Below are positions 25,001 to 36,564 of a stretch of DNA of 64,000 bases, piece by piece. The stretch's first letter is position 1. The number at the start of each line of letters is the position of its first letter. Source of the DNA: Klebsormidium nitens (Eukaryota > Streptophyta > Klebsormidiophyceae > Klebsormidiales > Klebsormidiaceae); assembly GCA_000708835.1 (NCBI GenBank), contig DF237091.1, forward strand, positions 111,095 through 175,094, given 5' to 3'. A program made the position numbers and the translations under genes. Below the pieces are notes generated by a model. It saw only the letters and a program-made list of their open reading frames with translations, was not told the DNA's origin and made no database searches.

Positions 25001-28000
25001 ATCAACCTCCAGGTTGACCCGCGACTGAATTTCTTGACTGCAGGCTCTCCTGTATAGGATAAGGTTTCAGAAAACGGACGCGCTAACTTAAATCTGAACG
25101 CCGTTGGCAGGTGCGAGACCATGGGTTCCTCGACCACCATTTGCAGCGACAAGACGGGCACGCTTACCATGAACGAGATGACTGTGGTTAAGGCCTGGGT
25201 TTCGGGGAAGGTCCACGATGACCCGGCAGGCGCCGTCAAGGAGCTCCCAAAAGAAGCGCTGGAGATCCTTACTGAGGCGATGTGCTACGTAAGAGTCCTG
25301 GAACGCCCACTGAAAGTATCTCTACTTTTCTCTGCGTGTGTTTGATGACATTTCCAGGGACGTTTTGAGACCTGTGATTGAAAGTTTTTTGAGAGGTCTC
25401 TTTCGAAAAACCTTTCGGCGAACATGTCGATGACTCCCTCAGATTGTCTGAGGTGATCAGACCCAAGGTTCTGGAAGCTGTTGGATTCTCGCTTGTCTCA
25501 GGGGGTGTCTCTAGGGGCCCCCAGCAACATCAATACGCCAACAAGGGATTGTGTGCCCTCTGACTTGCAATGTCTGGAAGAAGCTTGTACCAGGCCGATT
25601 TTGGGAATGACGGGCGCCAAGCTTTGCGGTTTTTCAGCGGATATCATGTCTCGTTTCTCTTAAGAAATGATTTCAGGTGTCAGGGAAAAGAATTGGCATG
25701 GTAAATTTGGCATCCTTTTGTTCCTCGTTGTTGGACTCCGACTGTACTTGTGCCGGACCTGAAAGCTCTTGTCAGAAAATGGCTCCTCTTGAAGTGGAAG
25801 CACAAGACTTTCCACTTCTTTGTATGCAAGACCGCTAATGAGCCCAGTCGCCCACAAGCACATCTTGCTGATACCATTCTGACATGTGTCACCCGTCTCA
25901 CAGAACACGTCCGGCGACGTCTACGTCCCCGAGGGGGAATCCGAACCCGAAGTTTCGGGGTCGCCTACCGAGGCGGCAATCCTCAAGTTCGCGCTCGCAA
26001 TCAAAACGGACTTCAAGGGCGTCCGATCGTCCGGCAAGGTCCTCAACACGGAGCCGTTCAGTTCCGCCAAGAAGCGGATGGGAGTGATCGTCGAGAAGAA
26101 TGGGAAAGCGCGCGTGCACTGGAAGGGCGCGAGCGAGATCGTGCTCGGTTTGTGCGACCAGGTGACTGATAACCAGGGCAAGCCGGTTAAGCTAACCAAG
26201 GAAAAGAAGGACGAGCTGCTGAAGGTGATCGAAGACATGGCCAAGGCGAGTCTGCGAACCATCGCGTTTGGCTACCGCGAAGTTTCCTCTCCCGGGGGGG
26301 ATTCTGTACCCGAAGACAAGCTGATCTGCCAGCTGATCGTGGGCATCAAGGACCCCCCCAGACCGGGGGTGAAAAACTCCATCAAGCTGTGTCACAAGGC
26401 GGGGATCGTGGTTCGTATGGTGACGGGGGATAACCTGACGACCGCGCAGGCGATCTCAAAGGAAATTGGGATTCTTGACCAGGGGGGCGAGATCATCGAG
26501 GGGCCGAAGTTCAGAGAGTTGTCGGAGGATCAGATGCGGGATCTGGTGCCGAAGCTGCGGGTGATGGCGCGCTCGAGCCCCACGGACAAGAACCTGCTCG
26601 TCAAGCATCTGCGCGCGCACGGAGAGGTCGTGGCCGCCACAGGGGACGGTGCGTCCTTTGTCTCGCTAGCTCAGCTTGGTATTTAACAATTTTGACTTCC
26701 GAATATGTGAGATTTGCTTAGCATCGTCCATAGTCCAGAATTAATGAAGTTCCTCTACGACAACTCAAACCCGCGGTTGATCTCGATTGTGGGACGCTCT
26801 GGCGGAAAGTTTGCGCGACTGTGCTTGAAGTATGTAGATAAAGTATCCCCGAGGAGTCCAGAATGATCAGCCGCGTGCATCCCAAGCTAGCAACAATTGG
26901 ATTCCGTGTAGAGGCGTCGGCACGACCTCAGCTCCGCAGGTACAAACGACTCCCCTGTGGTGCACGAGGAACGCATCCGGGAGGCTTGCAATGAAGATCT
27001 CCAAGACGGAGGTCGCCAGAAAGAGCACTATATTCTGAACCTCGACCCGTCTCCTCCACTTACAGTCGTTAAGATGAATCTTCAAACTCGCAAGCACGAC
27101 CAACGCTCACTTAACGTGGACCGGCATCTGGCGACCAAGCGTTTGGGGGCGAGTCGTCGCCCCCAAACCCGCAAAGTCTTGCTTCAACCTAGCTTTGAAT
27201 CTGCTTTCCACCAACATTTAACCCGCCCCGCAGGCACCAACGACGCCCCCGCGCTGCACGAAGCCGACATCGGGCTCGCGATGGGCATCGCCGGGACGGA
27301 GGTCGCCAAGGAGAGCGCGGACGTCGTCATTCTGGACGACAACTTCAGCACCATCGTGAACGTCGCCAAGTGGGGCCGCTCGGTCTACGCCAACATCCAG
27401 AAGTTCGTGCAGTTCCAGCTGACGGTCAACATCGTCGCGCTGATGCTCAACTTCATTTCGGCCGCGATCACGGGCGCGGCGCCGCTGACCGCCGTGCAGC
27501 TGCTCTGGGTGAGCGATCTTTGCGGAATCGATTGCTGGGATATCAGGTTACTAGTTGGCTTCTTTTGAACGGCTTCTTATCCAAAAGTCGGTTTAGTCAA
27601 TGCTCGAAGGAACTGCGCATGTGATAGTGGTGCGTGAAGTGTGTCTGGGCTTCTCGACGCTGCACTGCTTGTTTTTGAGACTTGAGCTTTTTGGTCATTT
27701 GTTTCCCCTGCAAATCAAGGTTGATCGTTGTTACTGTACGTGCGCTTGCCTAAAAGGCCCCCAAGCGAGAAAAGCCTCCTTCAGGCGGACTCCCTCAGAC
27801 CGGCTGAGTCCCTGCTTAATAGCTTCATACCATATCTAAACCCACAGCTTCAGCGGCTAGATGCTTCTTTCCATATTTCGTCCATTCCACCTGCTTAACC
27901 AACCTTCAAACCCTGCAGGTTGACCTGATCATGGACACCCTGGGCGCACTGGCCCTGGCCACGGAGCCCCCCACCAACGACCTCGTGACACGCCCAGCTT

Positions 28001-29686
28001 AACCACACCCGAACCAGCCCTAAACCCCGCCCCGCTACCTCCTTAACCAACCCTTAAACCCCCGCAGGTCAACCTGATCATGGACGCCCTCGGCGCACTG
28101 GCCCTGGCCACGGAGCCCCTCACGGATGAGCTCATGACAAGCCCAGCGTAACTCGTTTCCGAACCACCTGACAACCGCGGCATTCCACCTGCTTAACCAA
28201 CCTTCAAACCCCGCAGGTTAACCTGATCATGGACACCCTCGGCGCCCTGGCGCTGGCCACGGAGCCCCCCACCGACGAGCTGATGACGCAAGCCCCCGTC
28301 GGGCGCCACTCGAGCCTCATCACCAACATCATGTGGCGCAACATTTTCGGCATGGCTGCGTACCAGCTGGTGGTTCTGCTCGTGCTGCAGTTTGAGGGGC
28401 GCAAGCTGCTGGGACTCGGCAAGTCGGACCACGACACGCTGGTGCTGCAGACGGTCATCTTCAACAGCTTCGTGCTGTGCCAGGTGAGGGGACGGGGTCC
28501 GTGTTTTCATTGATTGCGACTCTCACTGACGTTCTTCCTAAATCTCATTCTAGTCTATGCCTACGCTCTGCACTTCAAATCTAGAGCACGACACGCTGGT
28601 GCTGCAGACGGTCATCCCAACAGCTTCGTGCTGTGCCAGGTGAGGGGCGATTTCTTTTTTAACCTTGACCGAGTTCTTTGTTGGTGGATCGAGTCACTGT
28701 GTTCGGGCTTTGCACTTGGAAACTGAAAGCCCGGTTGCAGACTCTCATCGTCAACAGATTCATATTATGCCAGGTGAAGGGCTTCAGTTCTGACGATTGT
28801 CGGCCTGTACTGAAGTTCTTTTTTGGTGGTTCGAGTCACTGAGTTTGGGCTTTGCACCTAGGATTAGAGCATTGATGGCCTGGTGTTGCAGACGGTCATC
28901 TTTGATGCATCTTTGTGCTGAGCCCAATGGAGGGATTGGAGAGTTGTCTTTTTCTTGAGATGGTAGATCGCGTAAATGTAGGGTCCCTTCAAGGTCACCG
29001 AAGAGAGGCGGGCAGCTGCTTCTGCTTTTGCGTGTTGGTGACACCTTCCTTCTCAAATCAGGGGTTTCTTGCAAGCCGGACCCGCACTTTTGACAGCTGC
29101 CATGGACGCGTTGTTCTGTGCCGGTTCAATATAGCAGACGCGATCGTTGTGGGCATCGAAAAGGTTTTGAAGTCGTGGCAGTAGATCAATCATGGTCGTT
29201 GTGAAGAACCCGGTCTTGGACAGGGGTCCCACCTTTGCGCCCCCGGTACTGTGCTCGCAACTTGACGGTTGAGTGACTGCAGGGCAATGTTGCTATAATG
29301 TCGAATCTTTCTTTCACGCCTTTCTGCAGGTCTTCAACGAGTTCAACGCCCGCCACACCGAGCGCATCAACATCTTCCGCAACCTGATCGGCAACCACGT
29401 CTTCCTGGGGGTCATTGCATTCACAGTCCTGGTCCAGTCCCTCCTGGTCCAAGTGGGGGGCTTTGTGGGTCAAATCGCGTCCACTACCCCCCTCTCCCTG
29501 AAATTCTGGGCCATCTGCGTCGGCCTCGGTTTCCTCAGCATGCCCATTGCCGCGCTTTTGAAATGCGTGCCTGTGCCTCGCAAGCCCATGTTCGCGCGGT
29601 CGAAGTCGGCCCGGCGCCGTGACGGGGGTTCGGATTACCACGCTCTGCCCGGGGGGGAGCAGAACGGCGGCGCGGGTTCAGTCTAG
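22026..29686 (+). CDS. ACA: Autoinhibited P-type IIB Ca2+-ATPase (ACA family)
   Basis: This pump drives Ca2+ out of the cytosol at the plasma membrane or an endomembrane. Exons are 22026(or 22295)-22802, 23372-23689, 24313-24593, 25111-25288, 25904-26648, 27234-27508, 28217-28483 and 29330-29686, all GT-AG and phase-consistent. Landmarks in order are the regulatory-region motif [14 protein letters not shown]1-2, the actuator motif TGES, the PEGLP helix ([20 protein letters not shown]), phosphorylation site DKTGTLT (exon 4), KGASE nucleotide site and TGD (exon 5). TGDGTNDAPA crosses the exon 5/6 junction, and the [14 protein letters not shown] Ca2+-site helix is in exon 7. Length from 22026 is 1065 residues, normal for ACAs. 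The first 90 residues are uncertain: a plausible acceptor ends at 22294, so the true N-terminus with the calmodulin site may come from an upstream exon, possibly inside the gap. Exon 7 carries echo copies at both edges. Confidence 0.93.
24842..24929. repeat. 44-bp tandem duplication in a Ca2+-ATPase intron
   Basis: Two adjacent 44-bp units begin AGGTACACTGCTCTGAGCTC and differ at only a few positions, so the duplication is recent. It lies in the third intron between coding exons and contains no exon sequence. Confidence 0.85.
27875..28292 (+). repeat. Triplicated 5' edge of Ca2+-ATPase exon 7, 149-bp period
   Basis: Acceptor plus exon start occurs three times, with first exon bases at 27919, 28068 and 28217, so both spacings are exactly 149 bp. 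Each copy reads CTGATCATGGAC followed by GGCGCACTGGCCCTGGCC or a variant. Copies 1 and 2 diverge after about 75 exon bases and hit an in-frame TAA soon after (..RPA stop and ..SPA stop). Only copy 3 continues into the full exon. Intron sequence between copies (CTTAACCAACC, AAACCC, CGCAG) is repeated too. Confidence 0.95.
28425..28925 (+). repeat. Four copies of the 3' edge of Ca2+-ATPase exon 7 with donor
   Basis: The real exon end (CTGGTGCTGCAGACGGTCAT, then CTGTGCCAG followed by GTGAGG) closes at 28483. Similar blocks end at 28639 (nearly identical apart from a small deletion, donor GTGAGG kept), 28773 (ATTATGCCAG, then GTGAAG) and about 28922 (decayed, no clear donor). Spacings are 156, 134 and about 149 bp. 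Confidence 0.9.
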
Positions 29687-31957
29687 AGAGTGTGTTGCGG
29701 GGCATCGTACAAGATAGCACGCAGGGTTACGGTCGTGATCAAGTAAAGATGAGTTGGCAGTCGCGAATGCTGCCTTGTCGGATCTAGAATCAGCGTTTGT
29801 GGATGCCCGTTTTGGCTAGCCGTACAGAATGATGTTTTCGAGGGCACTTCATTAAACACAGGGATCCCAAGGAAGTCCTAGATTGTCGTCTGGACCGTTG
29901 GACTAAGTGAGTCCCAAAATCAATATCATCCGTTTTGACCCATATACTTTGCTTTTGAATATCTTGATCGACGGTAAACGATGCATGCCAGCGGGTGACT
30001 GAAAGCAGCACAACTTGGGCGGCGCAACCGGCCCGGCCGCCCTCACTGCACTGCATCAATACACATATGCTGATCAGTGCACCATGCGCTAAGTTCCATG
30101 CGTACTTTGCTTGAATACCGCGCGCACTGACTCAGTATATGTGGGACGTGCATAAACCAAGCTGCCATGGGCCAATTTATCAAAAAGTGTCAGGCTATAG
30201 ATTAGGCCGCGGCGCGAGTGAGCAGTACGTCCTGTGGGGCTGCAAAAGAGGGAGAAAAGTACCGTCTGGAGTACAAGGTTTCGTTGTGCAGGCGTGACTG
30301 ATACACTGAGCCTGATCGACGGCTCGGTGGCTGAGTCGCCTCATGTCATAAAATGAGCGGCCTGGTGCATGCCTAGCCTGGCCCCATGCTGAAGTTAGGG
30401 AATGGCAAAAATGTCGAACGTCCCGTCAAGATTCCGCGTCACGCCCCGCGCCCTTCCACGCCTATTCCTGGCATCATCGCGAATGATTCATGGTCGTGTA
30501 CTGAATATCATATTATTGTATATGCAGCCTATATATTACCGCAAGCGCTCCATGACGTTCCCAAACACAATCGCTCGTCTAGCTAGCTCAGCGGATTCAT
30601 CGCGGCAATCCGCACACTTATGCACGATTATGCTATTGAATCGTTAGCATACTTTTTCGGCCTGTCACTATTGACGCGACACACACTATTAAATGACCTT
30701 ACTAAGGAACTTGTTGAACCGAACGATCGCTGCTGTCATGACACGGCGAGATACTCCAAACGGCCGCGTGTCCAGCAAGCTAGAGTCTTGCTGCAGCTCA
30801 AAACATAGGTCTTACCAATCCTGAGGGCCAGCACCAGACCGGCCGCGGCTTCAACAAAGCGTGCAAAGAACCGAAATGCTGGTACAACTGCCACGCGCTA
30901 TAATTGGGTACAATATGATTAAGTACAATTCTTGTCACGAACTCGAAGCCTGTTGGAAAGTACCCAGTCGGCTTACGTCAGCGCTCGAATGTCTGGCATG
31001 TTACGTTGTTGAAAGGCGTGTACTGAGAGCTCGGTCGAAGTGGCATCTACACTCAAGTGAATCGAACCTCGAAATCTTGCAATCAAAAAACACTCTCGGA
31101 CAGTTTAAAAACGAAGAGACGGTTTTATAGTACATAGTGCACAAGCGCCCAGGAGAGCTTGGTTCTGGCTCAACTGATGCGACTCGAGATATGCCATACG
31201 TTGTCCTAAACTAACAAGGCTTCCTCCGCTGAGGGCCACGCGAATGTTGGATCCTCTCTTTTCCGAGCCGAAAGATAAGCCACCACCCAAACAACCTGCA
31301 CAGCCCACGAGCGCAACAGCGTTGAAAGTTTGCGCGTCACACGTGTTAGAGAAAGCTGTAAGTCGAAAGCTTTTTCCAAAAGCAAAGCATGATGCCTACG
31401 ATCTGTTAAGCAATTGAGACCGACTCGTAGAAGAGACGTTTGAACGGTCGATATTGTCCATGCTCTTTGACGATGCTGTAAAGCCGCAACGCTTATATTC
31501 AACGGGAACAAAAATGAAACATCAGGAAAGACGACTTCACGGACAGGCCCCAGCATATTCAAGATAGAGTCACCAACTTGAATTCAGGGGGATCTCCTGA
31601 CCTTTACTGGCATCTTTGGATCTGCCCATGTTGACAGTTGGAAGGGAAAGTAAGAAGTAGAACTACAGAAGGGGACGATTGTGCCAGTGCTGAAGCCAAA
31701 GCAAAGCTGGCTAGCTTCTCTTCTCGCTTGACATCATTCATATGCGCCATTGTTCCAGTCAAGCTGTCCGCATTCTCAAGTCTATAATTCCTGTAATTGA
31801 TGGTCAGTTCTGGACGATTGCAAAACGACAGTCGTCTGACCTTGGGCTCGACGACACGAGGATCACTTAGAAAATGAAGTAACAAAGACGAAACGAGGAC
31901 GAAAAACAAAAGAACGACAATATCGAGAGGAGGACAGCGCGAAGCGAGCGGAGATAA
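29687..31957. other. Convergent intergenic region, no gene seen
   Basis: About 2.3 kb lie between the 3' ends of the Ca2+-ATPase (+) and the membrane protein gene (-). Short open frames exist, but none has a recognisable domain or good splice context. No tRNA-like cloverleaf was noticed. Confidence 0.5.
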
Positions 31958-33535
31958 CTAGAGAAGGCGTTTGGAATCCAAATCAGCGGCGATTGGCCGC
32001 ATTCTGGAAACATCTGTCGCCATCATCCAAACGGCTGTGGCCGCCCGCCTTTGCTGTTCAGGGCTCACCTGAAAGTACGCAACCGCTGGGCCCATGGCCA
32101 AAAACCCCAGAACTGTCGCCACAACCACCCAACTGGAACCCCACAGATGGGGCGTAAACCCAAGAAAGATGTAATCAACGAGGGGGTTGAACATCAGGCT
32201 GAATGCAAAAAGGCCAAACATCTGCAGGCGTTGGCCCTTTCCCAGTCGCACGCTCCGTAGGTTGGAAGCGATGCTTGTGCTTCCCTCGATGAACGCTGCT
32301 GGCAGTGCGAGGATCAGGGTGCTGCCTAGCGAGGTGGTCAGCGTAATCAACGAGATGCAGAACAGGAAGAAAAGGGCGACCTCTAGGCGCGTGTGGGGGG
32401 GTTCTGCGAAAAGAGACCACTGGTTCAGAATACATGCGCGGGGTTTAACCAGGATCCGGTACTGTTGGTGTACGCTTGATTGGGTCCCCTTTTTCTAGGC
32501 GAGAATGGTCAACTTCAGGTGTGTGCCTTTGTATCGTGCACTCTGGTTCTTGCAAACGAGGCTGTCAACGAGTTGCACTCAGGGGGCTCACACGCTCAAG
32601 TTACAGAAGGTTGTTTGCGATCCCCTGTGAGCTGGTTGACTGCCTTTGATGCAAGCAGATGTAACACAGAATGAAACACAGCAAGCGAAGCCTGGCTATA
32701 GTTTGACCTTCGATTGAGTCTTGGTAAATTCTGTTGGATATGAATGAAGCAGGGAATCAGGCAAGCTGGTTGGAGAGCATTCAAAGTGTGGGATCTCCTA
32801 ACAGAAGACCGCCCCTTCTTCATAAAGAAGGGCAGCTTTTCATGATCGACTCTCACAAGAAGCTGCCAATACATGGTAGACAACGTAGATAATGCAGGCG
32901 TTGACTTTTTGAGTCCTCTCGTTCTCAACCGGTCTCTAAATCTGATTGCCTGCAACATAGCAGTGCTCGAATTGCCAGCTGTCAGATTACTGAAACTTAC
33001 GCGGGCTGAACCAAGGAAACAAGGTGAAGAATACGCGGGCTACGGCAAGAAACGTGCCAGTTCCCAGCCCGTAGAGTATCACGCTGTTGATGACACTCGT
33101 TCCCCAGATTTGCCACGGCCCTCCAATATTGCTACCAGCCAGGGTCTCAGAGGCTTGAATCCGTGCGGTTGAGGGGGATCCATCTCCTTGGAAGTCCTTG
33201 CGCGTGACATACACGGCAAGGGCCGTCTCCATCGTCAGTACCAGGGTCAATCCTAGCGCGCCAACGAGCGTGAAAAAGCGGACAAGCGGGGAAGCCCAGT
33301 TATTGCCGTTCAGAGCGAACCAGGGCAAGGAAACGTAGGTCATGACTTGCAGGAAAACCGCGAGAGGCAGAAAAATGAACCCTCCACGACGGAAGATCTG
33401 CCAGGACTTGAGCAGAATACCATTGGAGCTCAGAACCTGGACTGTTTGCCGCTCATTGGAGGTGTGATCAAGCGCTGCGTTGGCGCTGGAACTTGGCGGG
33501 AAGAGAGGCTGCTCGTCGCTGTTCAACGACGCCAT
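31958..33535 (-). CDS. Six-pass membrane protein of unknown function
   Basis: There are two exons, 33001-33535 and 31958-32403, with a GTAAGT donor, a TTTTCGCAG acceptor and a phase-1 junction, giving 326 residues. After a hydrophilic N-terminus of about 45 residues I see about six hydrophobic segments: IFLPLAVFLQVMTYVSLPWF, LVGALGLTLVLTMETALAVY, VINSVILYGLGTGTFLAVAR, VALFFLFCISLITL, FGLFAFSLMFNPLVDYIFL and VVVATVLGFLAMGPAVAYF. The segment ILLKSWQIFRRGGFIFLPLA is reminiscent of a plant family of six-TM proteins in which ILxxSxxIxxR precedes the first helix. I cannot name a function. The ATG at 33535 is preferred because the next upstream in-frame ATG at 33619 adds a non-conserved, low-complexity peptide. 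Confidence 0.7.
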
Positions 33536-36500
33536 GGCAGAATATTTACTTTTGCCGACTACTTTTACGGCCAGAAAAGATGCCGACGAGTTTTGATCAG
33601 AGTTCGGAGGAGGCGTCAACGTCAGCTCGCAAGTGCCAGTTCCTCAATAGGAGAAGCGATTGAACAGAGGGCGCTTGGGCCGGACATTGATGAAAATCCT
33701 CTTTCAGGAAGATCCCAGGTCACTCCGAGAAACGCAAACAACTTGTGATGAAGGCGCCCGTACTTTACTCTACTGAAAGTTTACTCTACTGAAAGTACCT
33801 CTTTGAGCCAAGGCGTGGTGCGTGCATCTCCACCAGATTCTTGGCAGATGCAATCACAAACGTCGCCCATCAATCCACACTGCAGCGACAGCTTTTCTCG
33901 ACGTGACATGGTTTCCCAAGTTCCTGCACTGGCCCGTGTCAGTCAGTGGGCTATTGTTGCGCACTCCCTTCAGTATGCGTACTGTTTGACTGAGCACTCC
34001 CTCTGTGACGTCCTACGGGCGTCACGTCGACACTGGCAGCCTCCGAGTCGCGGTGACGGAAGTCGCATCGCCGATTCGCCGACCCTCGGCTTGACCGTAC
34101 AGTTAACGACTTTGCGGGCGTCGGGATCGGATGATCCCCAGCCGGTGTACAGGCCACGTGCACCACGTGGACAAAGCACCCGGGGTAGCCGGCGCGGGTC
34201 ACTAGGTCTGATTCCGCCGCGTGCAGACAGTGATTGCCAGTCTATGGTTCCAGTTTTCAGCCTGGTGAAACGGAGGCACAGTATGCAGACGGTATGCGGG
34301 CACAAGCGGCTAGCGCTTGAAAGAATACGACTTACTCAGGCTTTGGACATTCCGGCGCTGGACAGAACCATCACTGATGTTTAGGCCGGAACCTTTCGAA
34401 GCGGCCTGCGTCCGTTGTACCACGTATAAGGAAGCATTATCCGTTGCACAGAAAATCGTTGTAGGCAAGCTACCGAGCTTGAAAATATTGATCTGATAGC
34501 TCGAGGCGCTCGGCTTGTGCGAATCTGCCTGTGCCGGGTGGAGGATCAGTGCGCGCTCTAACTTGGCCCAGAATACAAACATTCAGATTAAACGCTTGAC
34601 GACGGCTGTCAACATGATCAGTAATCAGATATGTAGCTTCGATCGCCGGTAACGAACACAAGCAATTTCAGTTTAAGACCGCATGCTGCAGGCTTCTCCA
34701 AAGGAATCTGCATTAGTCATGACGGACGTGAGATTTGAGACAACGGAAAATGAAAATCCGAAAAGTTCGTCATTCATAGATCCATTACAAGTACATGTGT
34801 CCACTGCCCCGTTTGCGACTGAGAGTGCCCCACGTTTGCTCAATTGACTTCACCACATCTGCTGCATGATTCCCGCTATCCCGCAAGTAGTCGTCCCCCT
34901 ATGACTACTTGCTTCGTAAGGATGCTTTAGAGAACGTTCTTTGCACTCCTTCTTCAGAACCCTGGTGTGAACTAGAGGTCCTCAAATCGAACAGTACGAT
35001 AGAGTCTGCCCCTCTTCATCTTTTCATAATCGGAGATCGACCATCATTCACTCGTTGCCAAAACGCGCCTGCCCTTGGCAGTATTACCAATGTCTTCCTC
35101 CAGGATGGTCCGAATCCGACGTACACCGAGATTGAGTCCGCGTCCGCGGCTTTCTAGTAAGTTTAGACTCACTTGCTCCCCCGCTTCGGCTTGCGGTAGG
35201 TAGCTCCCTTCTTCTCAAGCTGCATCTCTTTGACTAACCAGAACGTCTGGGCCAACGGAGTATACCAAGAGGAGTTTTGACACATCGCACCAATACACAA
35301 AAAAACTTCGATATACAGAGCACTTCGAGTCTCTGTCCTACCGCTGTGATCAATAATGGCGGCGCTGTAGAGTATCGTTATACTCCACGCGTTCACAATT
35401 CCTTCATACAGTGCCCTACAATCCATCGCGCAGCAGCGCCTCCCATCTGCGCTGTCGACGTATCTCCCTTTTCCTGGAGCGGGCCGAGTCGTAAAGCCGG
35501 GCCTGTCCCTGTGGTCAGCATCTAGCTGCGCGTGATAAGTACGTCACAAGCGAAGCACCGGCTGCGACATCAACTCGTCCCGACCCACCAAATTCGTCAA
35601 CAGCCAGAGCAACCGGTTGGTGTGCTGCCCAGGGGAGTGCGCGGCGGTGCTCGGGACAAAATGGCCTGCCCTCAAAAGTAGCCTTTTGGAAAACGAGCGG
35701 CGAAGAACTGTCTTCTGAATCCTGACCGGACGAGCGTATAAATGCGTCCCCTCTGCAAAGCTGAGAAACAGAGAAAGAACACAAAGAGACTCGAGAAGAA
35801 GGGTACGACTTCTATCACCGCTCATGGGCAGAAGCAATGGGTCGATACTAGAGGGGTAAAAAGTGGGCATACTTGATTCAGAAGAGTTGCTTGAGGGTCG
35901 ACGTACAGTGGTTACTTCTCAATGACATCCGGGGGCCCTCATGCTTATCGGGTAGGCTCTATTCAATAAGCTGAAACGCTTCACTTTATCTACCAACGTA
36001 AGTACTACTGTAGGCGGCGTGGATTTATCATGCGCGCTATTGGCCGTCAACTGCGTATGCAAGCAGCAGCTATTTTCTGATCATTCCTAAGCATGTTTTA
36101 CTCGATCCTTTCGTCCTTCCTCAGTCCCGACTTGGACACAGTCGCAAAGAAGAACATGTATCGTCGTTACTGGTTCGACACATGTTGTGATTCTTGAAGT
36201 CGAGTGCGCAAATCAACTCCAGCTTCTAGGGTTCAAAAGCGCAAGCTTGAGGAGAGACTAATGCAAGAGGCTCCCCTTCACTCCATACAAGCAGGCTACC
36301 GATTGGTGAATGATGTGGAACTCAGCAGAATCGGAGAATTTGACCCTTACTGGCATTGGCGAAAGCGCCCACTGAATGTAATCGGTCAGTCGGCTCGAGA
36401 TACTTTCGAGCGGCAAAGTCAGGTAAGCAATTTATGGTCTAGTCAACCTTTTCGACAAGACGCTGGCCCTAGCTCACTAAACCTGTTCCCGGATTCAGCT

Positions 36501-36564
36501 CGTCAAGCAGTTCTGTCTGCGGCATTACGCAAGTGCACTAGTTCAAACTACCAGTACTGTCAAG
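33536..36564. other. Intergenic region between two minus-strand genes
   Basis: This 3-kb stretch contains the presumed promoter of the membrane protein gene (high-coordinate side of 33535) and the 3' flank of the DRM gene. A 16-bp unit (TTTACTCTACTGAAAG) is tandemly doubled near 33765. On the minus strand 35169-35251 could be a short basic terminal exon (ending KKGATYRKPKRGSK), but I found no convincing partner exon, so it is not called as a gene. Confidence 0.4.

Noticed and set aside
27919-28150. Treating the two decoy pump exon copies as real mutually exclusive exons
   Set aside because: Both hit in-frame TAA within about 27 codons and lack the rest of the exon, so they cannot replace exon 7.
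35169-35870. Possible small minus-strand gene (basic terminal exon ending KPKRGSK, with a hydrophobic frame upstream)
   Set aside because: The last exon has a usable acceptor, but no phase-compatible upstream exon or recognisable family could be found.
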